Origin: a bacterium HR37
Lineage (GTDB): Bacteria; Desulfobacterota_D; UBA1144; Nemesobacterales; CSP1-2
Direction of reading: 5' to 3'
Length of the DNA stretch: 64,000 nucleotides
NCBI GenBank assembly: GCA_002898375.1
Contig: BEIN01000001.1
Coordinates: 1-64,000, forward strand
Shown: positions 1 to 7,958 of the stretch, in pieces
How positions within the stretch are numbered: the first letter of the stretch is position 1
Layout: each line of letters opens with the position of its first letter
Translations under genes and position numbers: made by a program
The notes under the pieces: generated by a model
What the model was told of the DNA's origin: nothing
Database searches by the model: none
Seen by the model: the letters and a program-made list of their open reading frames with translations, nothing else

Positions 1-1341
1 TGGTTGTGAAGCATCTACTGCCTCCTGAATTGTAGTGTAGTCACAACCAGATGCACAAACCGTCTTTATAACCTCACCCACACATACTATGGGAGCATCA
101 GATACTCCTGAATCAGGCTCGGAAAAAGATGGATCCGGGGTTGGGGTTGGGGTTGGAGTTGGAGTTGGCTCTGGAGCTGGAGTAGGTGTGGGAGTAGGCG
201 TAGGTGTAGGTGTAGGTGTTGGTTCCGGAGTTGGTGTAGGTGTTGGAGTAGGGGTAGGGCTTGTCTCCGTTTGTGATATAACCTCTATAACCACTGAATC
301 CAGAGCTTCTTTGCCAGCATTGTCTACAACCACAACTGTAGCCTGATAGGTTCCCGGTTCTGTATAGGTATAGGAGACCGGGTTTGAGTATGTTATCTCA
401 TCAATAATCCCATCACCGTTAAAATCCCACCTGTATTCTGTGATCTCACCATCAGGGTCGTAGGCGTTTGATTCAAATGTAACCGTAAGGGGAGAACTTC
501 CGCTTGAGGGTGTTGCCTGAAGTGCAAGTGATGGGGGTTGGTTTTGAGAGACAGTGTTTGGCAAAGTGTATTCAATGTAGAGAAGGGGTTTATTTGAAGA
601 GCTTTCCCTACTGTTAAAGTAGAGCTCTCCTCCTCCCTCTGACTTAACCGTAACCCCAAAGTTCTCTACTGCTCCATCAATCCAGTTCTGAACAAGGTTT
701 GTTACATCCCACTCAAAGTACTTATCGGTTGCTGTTACCGATATACTGTCCTCATAGAGGGAAGCTATGTTGGGTTTTGTGTTCCATACGGTTTTTTCAT
801 CCCAGGGATTCAGGTTTGCATAGACCCTTGTAGCACTATCAACCCTGAATTTGCGGTCGTATCTGCTGTAGAGCATTAGATAGGCTCTATTAATCTCGGC
901 ACCACCTGGAATCTGGGAAAGGTCAAACAGAAGAAGAACCTCTCTTCCCTTAGAGGTAGATTTAAAACGGGAGCCTCTGCGCAGGGAAAATCCAGAATCC
1001 CTTGAAGATCCTCCTCTTCCCCACTGTGAGGGTCTTTTTCCCCACCGTGTCTCTCTTGATTGCCTTCCAAAGGAATCTACACCTGCATAACCTGCCCCGG
1101 TGGTTGAGGTGGTGGTTGAGTCTGCATCTGGGTCGTATACTGCACTCAGCTTTGAGCTGCTTCCGTATGATCTTGTAGGTTTAGCCTTATCTACGTATGT
1201 ATCCATAACCGGTGTAAGGGTTATGCTCTCGGCCAGTGATGAGGCCGGATAGAGAATAAAGATTAAAATTAAAAGACATCTTGTAACTCCAGCATTGGTA
1301 TCTGAGAGTTTCCATCCCGTGGATGTGCAGTAGGTAAACAT
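1..1341 (-). CDS. Secreted surface protein (partial; C-terminus beyond window edge): signal peptide, DNRLRE domain, PKD domain, Pro-Thr linker, start of a probable beta-helix domain
   Basis: Manual minus-strand translation from ATG at 1341 after [56 protein letters not shown]...; '[42 protein letters not shown]' is PKD-like; then (PT)n; then '[17 protein letters not shown]', typical of right-handed beta-helix proteins. Frame open to base 1. Confidence 0.85.
   Translation of the reverse strand, partial: MFTYCTSTGWKLSDTNAGVTRCLLILIFILYPASSLAESITLTPVMDTYVDKAKPTRSYGSSSKLSAVYDPDADSTTTSTTGAGYAGVDSFGRQSRETRWGKRPSQWGRGGSSRDSGFSLRRGSRFKSTSKGREVLLLFDLSQIPGGAEINRAYLMLYSRYDRKFRVDSATRVYANLNPWDEKTVWNTKPNIASLYEDSISVTATDKYFEWDVTNLVQNWIDGAVENFGVTVKSEGGGELYFNSRESSSNKPLLYIEYTLPNTVSQNQPPSLALQATPSSGSSPLTVTFESNAYDPDGEITEYRWDFNGDGIIDEITYSNPVSYTYTEPGTYQATVVVVDNAGKEALDSVVIEVISQTETSPTPTPTPTPTPEPTPTPTPTPTPTPTPAPEPTPTPTPTPTPDPSFSEPDSGVSDAPIVCVGEVIKTVCASGCDYTTIQEAVDASQP
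137..260. repeat. Degenerate GGTGTT/GGAGTA-type tandem repeat encoding a (Pro-Thr)n linker on the minus strand
   Basis: Visible low-complexity repeat ggttggggttggagttgg...; minus-strand reading is [13 protein letters not shown]. Confidence 0.9.
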
Positions 1342-1348
1342 TTTGTAA

Positions 1349-1380
1349 CCTCCCTGAGGCTTTTGAAATCCACCTCAAGG
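1349..1380 (-). promoter_or_regulatory. Putative riboswitch expression platform: Shine-Dalgarno-overlapping hairpin
   Basis: Minus-strand CCTTGAGG (1373-1380) pairs with CCTCAGGG (1352-1359, one G-U), overlapping the GGAGG SD (1349-1353) of the downstream CDS. Confidence 0.6.
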
Positions 1381-1417
1381 CGGCACACTCCTACTGTTGC
1401 CATCACGGGGAGCGGCA

Positions 1418-1536
1418 CTTGAAATCCTACTTCGGCAGCCCAGCCACCATGGGTTGCTCCTACAACCTTTAGGTCTGTGGCTTTGCGTCCCACCCTTTCA
1501 GATGGTTTGCCCTTGTCGGTTAGGATTTCAAAAGCC
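1418..1536 (-). promoter_or_regulatory. Cyclic di-GMP-I (GEMM-I) riboswitch aptamer
   Basis: Minus strand: GGCTTTTGAAATCCTAACCGACAAGGGCAAACCATCTGAAAGGGTGGGACGCAAAGCCACAGACCTAAAGGTTGTAGGAGCAACCCATGGTGGCTGGGCTGCCGAAGTAGGATTTCAAG. Has the GEMM-I features: GGGCAAACC, GAAA tetraloop stem, GGGACGCAAAGCCAC, CCTAA receptor side, GGCTGGGCTGCCG, closed by an 11-bp P1. Confidence 0.93.
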
Positions 1537-1602
1537 ATACTTGGTATTTTCATGTTTGCGTAAGTCCCTACTTGCAAAACCCATGCCATCTAAAGCAGGA
1601 TA

Positions 1603-1628
1603 GAAAAAGCCCTTTAAATAAAGGGCTT
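1603..1628 (-). terminator. Intrinsic terminator (minus-strand direction)
   Basis: AAGCCCTTT-ATTT-AAAGGGCTT stem (9 bp perfect) followed by TTTTTC on the minus strand. Confidence 0.7.
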
Positions 1629-1665
1629 CTAATATGTTCTTTTGATCCGGGTAAGGTTCTGCTTT

Positions 1666-1709
1666 ACAAAAATTGGCAAAAAGTCCGGGGAGGGTTTGAC
1701 AATTTTTGT
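1666..1709. repeat. Long imperfect inverted repeat (15 bp arms, 1 mismatch, 14-nt loop), possible structured RNA
   Basis: ACAAAAATTGGCAAA (1666-1680) vs TTTGACAATTTTTGT (1695-1709); loop aagtccggggaggg. Confidence 0.7.
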
Positions 1710-1826
1710 TTGGCTAATACTTTCTCTCTAACCTAAATTAAGCCCTATGTCCAGTTTACTTAGCCCTTGTAATGGTTTAGTATCTAAATACAAAGGATAA
1801 GAATAAACGGTTAAAAGGGGGTAATT

Positions 1827-2069
1827 ATGCAGGAGAAAGGGACTGTAGATACGGTAAATAGTGCACGGAGACGGCTATTACAAATTGGGGTGTATTCTAT
1901 ACCTGCAGTTCTTCTTATAGGTACCGCCTCTCAAGCAAGAACAAGTAGAAGGTTTGGAAGAAGGAAAAGAAGGTCTTTTACCCCGGGAGGTAGACCAACA
2001 GGTGGAGGCTCAGGTTTAAGAAGTGGAAGGGGTTCAAGCTTTTTTAACAGGTTTAGAAGAGGACGCTAG
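1827..2069 (+). CDS. Small Arg/Gly/Ser-rich protein with twin-Arg-like hydrophobic leader; possible modified-peptide precursor
   Basis: ORF preceded by a purine-rich GGGGG region; MQEKGTVDTVNSARRRLLQIGVYSIPAVLLIGTASQA then a 43-aa tail with 14 Arg and 10 Gly; co-directional with HprK/PqqD/NTase genes. Confidence 0.7.
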   Translation: MQEKGTVDTVNSARRRLLQIGVYSIPAVLLIGTASQARTSRRFGRRKRRSFTPGGRPTGGGSGLRSGRGSSFFNRFRRGR

Positions 2070-2118
2070 GAGAGTACCACATTTCCTGCCTTTCCCCGGG
2101 TAAAAGAAGAGAGTTTTT

Positions 2119-2988
2119 ATGTTTAAGGTAAAATCTTCTAATTACAGATACTCTTGTTTTCTTAAAGCAATTTCATTCTGTGCTAGGGTCTATACAAACT
2201 CAAGGCTTTTTTTTAATGAGCTCTTTACAATTACACCCTTTTTCCAATTCCCTGGTGAGAATGGTAAGAAGGTAAGTGTTGAGTACGTGGCTCTAAAGAG
2301 AAAGGGAGGTTATATACTCCTTAGAGATGGAAGGCCTATATACGAGACACCTTACCACAGTGAGCTTTTACTTTTTCTCCTTGATTGTTTCCTGGATGAT
2401 TTCATTAAGTCAATAGATGGTTATCTTCTTATTCATGCAGCCGTTCTTGTAAAGAACGGAAGAGCTATAGTTTTACCTGCAAAATCAAGAAGCGGAAAAA
2501 GCACCCTTAGCATAGCCCTTATAAAAAGTGGTTTTAGGTATCTATCGGATGAGGTAGCGGCTATAAACCTTAAAACCCTCAAGGTAAGGGGCTTTCCAAG
2601 GTCAATAGCGATAAGAAAGAAGACCCTTTCGCTTTTTCCCTCCCTGGAGCCGGAAATAAATTACAGGTTCTTTAGCTTCCCCGGTGCAAAAGGAACGGTT
2701 GAGCTTCACTTTGGTATCCCCTCAAGAAGGAAAACCGCCTCCATTACAAAATCCTTTCCCGTATCCTCCATTATCTTTCCTGTCTATACCCCAAACGGTA
2801 CTACCTCTATTGATGGGCTTGGTAAGGCTCAGGCAGTTTTTAATGTGATGCGCTGCTCTTTTAACCAGCGTAAGCTAAAGGATAAGGTGTTTAAAACAGC
2901 CGTTAACCTTGTAAGACAGACTGACTGCTATATACTTCGGACAAAAGAGCTTAGTAAGGCATGTGAGATAATAAGCAATCTTATTTAA
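2119..2988 (+). CDS. HprK-related (HPr kinase/phosphorylase-like) kinase
   Basis: 'LLIHAAVLVKNGRAIVLPAKSRSGKSTLSIALIKSGFRYLSDEVAAI': P-loop and SDE motif as in HprK-related kinases. Confidence 0.85.
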   Translation: MFKVKSSNYRYSCFLKAISFCARVYTNSRLFFNELFTITPFFQFPGENGKKVSVEYVALKRKGGYILLRDGRPIYETPYHSELLLFLLDCFLDDFIKSIDGYLLIHAAVLVKNGRAIVLPAKSRSGKSTLSIALIKSGFRYLSDEVAAINLKTLKVRGFPRSIAIRKKTLSLFPSLEPEINYRFFSFPGAKGTVELHFGIPSRRKTASITKSFPVSSIIFPVYTPNGTTSIDGLGKAQAVFNVMRCSFNQRKLKDKVFKTAVNLVRQTDCYILRTKELSKACEIISNLI

Positions 2989-3001
2989 CGGGTAGTGTGT
3001 T

Positions 3002-3295
3002 ATGTCAAGTGAGAAAAAAGAGATTTACAGGGACAGAAAGTTTAGAAGAAGGGAAGGGGTGTTTAGTGAGGAGCTTGAAGGAGAGATCATACTCTTTGAC
3101 TCAAGAACCAAAAACACCTATGTCCTTAATCAGATTGCAGGTGTTATATGGGATCTATGTGATGGAGAGAATACCCCTGCTCAGATATCACTTGAGATCT
3201 CAAGTGCTTTGAAAGTAGATTCTGAGGTTGTCCTAAACGATGTCTTAAACACAATAGAGTATATGCTTGAGAAGGGGCTTGTTGAGGTTGAATAG
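3002..3295 (+). CDS. PqqD family (RRE-type) peptide-binding protein
   Basis: 'ILFDSRTKNTYVLNQIAGVIWDLCDGENTPAQISLEISSALKVDSEVVLNDVLNTIEYMLEKGLVEVE' matches PqqD architecture. Confidence 0.85.
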   Translation: MSSEKKEIYRDRKFRRREGVFSEELEGEIILFDSRTKNTYVLNQIAGVIWDLCDGENTPAQISLEISSALKVDSEVVLNDVLNTIEYMLEKGLVEVE

Positions 3296-4505
3296 AAACG
3301 GATCCATAAGCCCAGAAAAAGAGGAAAGACTTCTTCTCCTTCTCTCAAGAACGACTCTAACCCCGAAGCAAAAAGAAGAGTCGCTTGACATTATAAGGGA
3401 TGGGATTTTGTGGGAGCGTTTCTTATCAAAGGTATCTGAATTAGAGGTTTCTCCCCTTGTTTACAACACACTTTCTTCTTTGATAGGGGAATACAAATAC
3501 ATAGAAGACCTTATCCCGAGGGTTTATGTAGATGGGCTTAAAAGAAGCTACTACCTAAATGCCTCAAAAAACATGGTTCTTTTCAGGGAGGTTGGCAGGA
3601 TACTTTCCTCTCTAAACAGGCTTGGCATTCCCTTTATAGTCTTAAAGGGTGCTTACTTTGCTGAGCTTGTTTACCCAAACAGGGCTCTAAGAACAATGAC
3701 CGATGTGGATATTCTGGTTAGAAAGGAGGATATAAAAACCTGTGAGGCCCTTTTAAGGAAATCCGGTTACAACCCTTGTAGGGATTCTGCACCCAGTGAT
3801 TACTACGCTGACCTACACCATATCGTCCCATACGATTCCGGTGATGGGCTTATTCGTATAGAGGTGCATACCCATATCGTTAAGCCGACCTTTCCCGTTG
3901 TGCTTGATATAGAGGGGCTCTGGAGGAGGGCAAAAAGGGTAGAGATAGCCGGAAACGATACCCTTGTCCTCTCACCTGAAGATACGGTTTTACACCTTTG
4001 CCTCCACTTCTGTGTTCACCTTGTAAACGGCCGATCTTATGCCGGAAGGTTTAGGGGTATGTGCGATATATGCGAGTTTCTTGAGAAGTTTAAAACGGAG
4101 ATAAACTGGGATTTTATTTTAAAAGAGTCAAAGGAACACAGAATGGCACCCTGCATATACTATCCACTCTGGTTTGCAAAGGAGTTTTTGGGTGCCGACA
4201 TTCCGGAGGATGTTTTGGTTAGGTTAAAGGGAGCTATCCCCTTTGGTTCGCTGGAGGATAGGGTTTTAAAGGCCCTAATAAAGAGGTTTGTTTTTTTATC
4301 ATCGGATACTGAAGGGGGTTTTATCCCGGAGGGCTTTATCTACTCTTTCTCAAAGAGGGTGCTTACTGGCTGTGGGGAGAAAATGGGTTTTACCGGGGTA
4401 TTTTTTGGAGCTGTTTTGGAGGTGATCTGGGCTTACTTAAGGGCTTATTTTGTGTTTGCTTCAAGAGGCATAAGGCGTCTTTCATTTAGGGAAGCTGGGA
4501 ATTAG
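3267..4505 (+). CDS. Nucleotidyltransferase family protein (NTP_transf_5-like)
   Basis: 'GIPFIVLKGAYFAELVYPNRALRTMTDVDILVRKEDIKTCEALLRKSGY', with 'LHLCLHFCVHLVNG'; overlaps the end of the PqqD gene; TTG start uncertain. Confidence 0.8.
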   Translation: MRRGLLRLNRNGSISPEKEERLLLLLSRTTLTPKQKEESLDIIRDGILWERFLSKVSELEVSPLVYNTLSSLIGEYKYIEDLIPRVYVDGLKRSYYLNASKNMVLFREVGRILSSLNRLGIPFIVLKGAYFAELVYPNRALRTMTDVDILVRKEDIKTCEALLRKSGYNPCRDSAPSDYYADLHHIVPYDSGDGLIRIEVHTHIVKPTFPVVLDIEGLWRRAKRVEIAGNDTLVLSPEDTVLHLCLHFCVHLVNGRSYAGRFRGMCDICEFLEKFKTEINWDFILKESKEHRMAPCIYYPLWFAKEFLGADIPEDVLVRLKGAIPFGSLEDRVLKALIKRFVFLSSDTEGGFIPEGFIYSFSKRVLTGCGEKMGFTGVFFGAVLEVIWAYLRAYFVFASRGIRRLSFREAGN

Positions 4506-4644
4506 GTCTAAAGTCCTACCCAGATGGAAGCACAATACCTATGTATGTAATAAAAAAAGACAAAAGTCCAATTGAAAATCCTCTAGAAAAGACTAGGTTA
4601 TTAAGATATGGGTTATAACTAAAGGTAGAAGCAGGGGGAAGGTT

Positions 4645-5634
4645 ATGTTTTTAAGAAGTTCTTTCTTATTGGCTTTATTTGCAACAATAGCTCTTGCTGG
4701 TTGTGGTGGGGGGAAATCCCCGGAATCAATGATTCCAAGCAAATTTAAGACATCGGGTAACGATGAGGTTAAAAAGCTTAACACAAGGATTATAACAAGG
4801 TCTTCTACCGATTTTTCGGTAAGTGATTACAGGATAGGGCCAGGTGATCTGATAGAGGTTAAGGTGTATGAAGCCCAGGACCTAAGTACCGTTGCAAGGG
4901 TTAACTCAAGGGGAACCGTTACGTACCCCCTTCTTGGCGAGGTTGAGCTCGGCTCACTTACGGTTCAGGAAGCGGAGCAGAAGCTAAGGGATCTACTTGC
5001 GGCAAAGTACGTAAAGGACCCGCATGTAAGTGTGTTTATAAGGGAGTATAGAAGCAAAAACGTTGCTGTTGTTGGAGCTGTAAACAAGCCAGGAAACTAT
5101 GAGCTCTTAAACCAGGGACGTCTTCTCGATGCCCTTGCCCTGGCCGGAGGGCTTACTGAAAATGCAGGTAAGGTGGTTTACGTAACAAAGTACGGCACGG
5201 GTGAGCAGGTGGCAATTGACCTTGATGAGCTTCTTATGGATGGTAATACCGGTTTAAACATACCCGTTAGCATGGGGGATACGGTTTTTGTTCCCGAGGC
5301 GGGGGTCTTTTACGTAAACGGTGCTGTAAAGCGACCGGGAGAGTACAGAATAAGGGATCAGGTAACGGTTAGCAAAGCCATAGGAATGGCAGGTGGGTTG
5401 GTAACGGGAGCAAAATCCTCAGAGGTAAAGTTGATAAGGTTTGGCAAAAACGGGGAAAGGGAGATGGTTTCTGTTGACCTTAAGGCTATCGAGAGAGGGG
5501 AGCAGGAAGATATTGCCCTTCAGGACCAGGATGTGGTGTTTGTTGACCAGAATGCGATTATAGCCTTTTTCCAGACGCTAAGGCTTGGGTTTTTCTTCCC
5601 GCCCTTTAGTTTAAGTGGCTCTGCTCCACAGTAA
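4645..5634 (+). CDS. Polysaccharide export lipoprotein (Wza-like, SLBB domains)
   Basis: Lipobox 'LAGCGGG'; 'DYRIGPGDLIEVKVYEAQDLSTVARVNSRGTVTYPLLGEV'; SLBB repeats. Confidence 0.92.
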   Translation: MFLRSSFLLALFATIALAGCGGGKSPESMIPSKFKTSGNDEVKKLNTRIITRSSTDFSVSDYRIGPGDLIEVKVYEAQDLSTVARVNSRGTVTYPLLGEVELGSLTVQEAEQKLRDLLAAKYVKDPHVSVFIREYRSKNVAVVGAVNKPGNYELLNQGRLLDALALAGGLTENAGKVVYVTKYGTGEQVAIDLDELLMDGNTGLNIPVSMGDTVFVPEAGVFYVNGAVKRPGEYRIRDQVTVSKAIGMAGGLVTGAKSSEVKLIRFGKNGEREMVSVDLKAIERGEQEDIALQDQDVVFVDQNAIIAFFQTLRLGFFFPPFSLSGSAPQ

Positions 5635-5655
5635 ATTTAAGGAGAGTTGGTAAAG

Positions 5656-7950
5656 ATGAGAGACGAGGAAAAAAACGGAGAAAAAGGGCTTGTTCCTGCC
5701 AGGGTTAAGAGAAGGGTTATAAAGGATTACGTTGATGTTCCCAGAACCTCAGGCCCCAGAGAGGAGGAGATAGACCCTTATACCTATCTACAGGTAATAT
5801 GGAAGCACAGAAAGATAGGTTTCCTTTTCTTTTCCGTTGTTTTGATTACGGCAATTGTTGTCTCTTTTATCACAAAACCGATGTACTATGCTCAGTCAAC
5901 GGTTGAGATTGCCCTTGAGAGACCAAAGGTGGTTGCTTTTGAGGAGGTTGTTGAGGTAAACACCCAGGACCCTGAGTTCTTTAACACCCAAAGAGACCTT
6001 ATTAAAAGCCGTTCAATGGCAGAAGCAGTGCTTTCTAAGTTTAATCTGTGGGAGCATCCAGAGTTCTATACCTTTCAGCCAAATCTAAACCCCATATCTA
6101 TTGCGTTTTCCTACGCGATGCGCTTTGCCAGGGCTGTGGTAAATCCTATAAAACTTGCTCTTACCAGCTCAGAGACCGGTGTTGCAGGGGGAAGTGGGGT
6201 TGATGAGATAGACTGGGAGAGAAAGAGAAAGGATGGGATAATAGATGTTTTTCTCTCAAGGGTTCGGGTGGTTCCATCCCAGGACTCACGTATAATCTAT
6301 ATTGGCTTTGAGGCTTACAGCCCCTCTTTTGCTGCAAAGATGGCAAATGCCATAGCAGATACCTTTGTTGAGTGGAGCCTTGATAGGAGACTTGAGGCTA
6401 CACGTAATGCAAGGGAGTTTTTAGAGAGGCAGATTGAGGAGGTAAAGGCTGATTTGGAGAGATCAGAGCAGGCTCTTCACAGGTTTGAGGTGGAAAACAA
6501 CATAGTTTCCCTGGACAGAAACATGAACCTTGTATACCGTCAGCTTGAAGAGCTAAACTCCTCCCTTGCAAGAACCACCGCTGAGAGAACTGCAAAGGAG
6601 TCCCTTTATAAGTCAATTGAGTCGGGAGACCCATCTACCCTTATAGAGGTTATAGAGGACCCTTTAATCAGGGAGCTTAAAAGTGAGTACAACAGGCTTC
6701 TTGTTGAGTACAGCAATTTAAGTGCCGTGTTTAAACCCGAGTACCCACCTCTTAAGCAGCTTCAGGCCAAGATAAGCGGGATCAGAAACCGTATAAACGA
6801 GGAGACAAAGAAGAAGATACTTGCACTTCGTTCCGACTACCAGCAGACCATTTTAAAGGAAGAGGGGCTTAAGAAGCGGCTTGAGGAACAGGAAAAGCTT
6901 GCTATGGCACTAAATGAGAAATCAATCCAGTACAGGATTCTTGAAAGGGAGGTGGAAAGTAATAAATCCGTCTATGAGTCATTGCTTCAGCGCTTAAAGG
7001 AAACTGACGTTACAGGAGGGATAAAGTCCAATCCGATTCAGGTTCTTGACCATGCTGCTGTTCCACTTACTCCTTTTAAACCCAACATTCCCAGAAACGT
7101 TTTACTTGCCTTTCTGGTTGGGCTTATAGGGGCTGTGGGAATAGCCTTTGTAAGGGAGTTCTTTGATAGGTCCATTAAGACACCTGAGGAGATAACCGAA
7201 AAGATGAACCTTCCTGTTCTTGGTGCGATAGTTAAGTTATCGGGTAGCTCTAAAAAGAGGGTTGGGAGTTCCGCAAGGTTATACGTTGCTGAACCCGGCT
7301 CTCCTTTCTCAGAGGCCATACGTACGATTCGCACCTCCATTGTAATGTCATCTGAAAGTGGAGACTCGCTGTGTTCGGTGCTTGTTACAAGCTGCTGGCC
7401 AACTGAGGGTAAGTCTACCCTTGCCTCAAACCTTGCTCTCTCCCTTGCCTTTGGCCCAAATCGCGTGCTTCTTCTGGAGGCTGATCTCCGTCACCCATCC
7501 CTGGGAAGGGCATTTGGCATTGATAGAAACGAACCTGGACTGAGTAACTTCCTTCTGGCCGATGCTGAAATAGAGGATATAATTCATTTTACGGATACAC
7601 CCCAGCTGTTTTTCATCCCCGCTGGCTCTATTATCTCCTCAAGCCCATCTGAGCTCCTTCAGGCTGAGAAGATGAAGCGGCTTCTTGATTCACTAAAGGA
7701 GGATTTTGACTATGTGATTGTTGATAGCCCTCCAACAATAGGGCTTTCAGATTCACTTGTGCTTTCCAAACTTACGGATGCTACAGTGCTTGTTGTAAGC
7801 TCTGGGATAACCATGCAGCGTGATATAGTTCATGCTGTAAAGCAGCTTTCAAATGTTGGTGCCAGGCTTCTCGGCGTCGTTGTAAACCGCCTGGATTCAA
7901 AACACGAAAACTACTACTACCGCTACAACTACTACAGAAACAGCGCCTAG
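5656..7950 (+). CDS. Polysaccharide chain-length determinant / BY-type tyrosine kinase (Wzc-like)
   Basis: Wzz domain plus 'VTSCWPTEGKSTLASNLALSLA', 'VLLLEADLRHPSLG', 'DYVIVDSPPTIGLSDSL'; C-terminal Tyr cluster ENYYYRYNYYRNSA; start moved to ATG 5656. Confidence 0.93.
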   Translation: MRDEEKNGEKGLVPARVKRRVIKDYVDVPRTSGPREEEIDPYTYLQVIWKHRKIGFLFFSVVLITAIVVSFITKPMYYAQSTVEIALERPKVVAFEEVVEVNTQDPEFFNTQRDLIKSRSMAEAVLSKFNLWEHPEFYTFQPNLNPISIAFSYAMRFARAVVNPIKLALTSSETGVAGGSGVDEIDWERKRKDGIIDVFLSRVRVVPSQDSRIIYIGFEAYSPSFAAKMANAIADTFVEWSLDRRLEATRNAREFLERQIEEVKADLERSEQALHRFEVENNIVSLDRNMNLVYRQLEELNSSLARTTAERTAKESLYKSIESGDPSTLIEVIEDPLIRELKSEYNRLLVEYSNLSAVFKPEYPPLKQLQAKISGIRNRINEETKKKILALRSDYQQTILKEEGLKKRLEEQEKLAMALNEKSIQYRILEREVESNKSVYESLLQRLKETDVTGGIKSNPIQVLDHAAVPLTPFKPNIPRNVLLAFLVGLIGAVGIAFVREFFDRSIKTPEEITEKMNLPVLGAIVKLSGSSKKRVGSSARLYVAEPGSPFSEAIRTIRTSIVMSSESGDSLCSVLVTSCWPTEGKSTLASNLALSLAFGPNRVLLLEADLRHPSLGRAFGIDRNEPGLSNFLLADAEIEDIIHFTDTPQLFFIPAGSIISSSPSELLQAEKMKRLLDSLKEDFDYVIVDSPPTIGLSDSLVLSKLTDATVLVVSSGITMQRDIVHAVKQLSNVGARLLGVVVNRLDSKHENYYYRYNYYRNSA

Positions 7951-7958
7951 GTGGGGTT

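Noticed and set aside
89-346. ORF encoding a (Val-Gly)n protein on the + strand
   Set aside because: It is the antisense of the Pro-Thr linker of the real minus-strand secreted protein; no SD and no domain support.
1269-1589. 106-aa minus-strand ORF (MAWVLQVGTYANM...)
   Set aside because: Lies across the GEMM-I riboswitch and its expression platform; the sequence is explained by RNA structure, not coding.
1827-4505. Complete lasso-peptide biosynthetic cluster
   Set aside because: Kinase, PqqD-like and nucleotidyltransferase are present, but there is no asparagine-synthetase-like cyclase (C) or transglutaminase-like B2 protease in the window, so a lasso product cannot be claimed.
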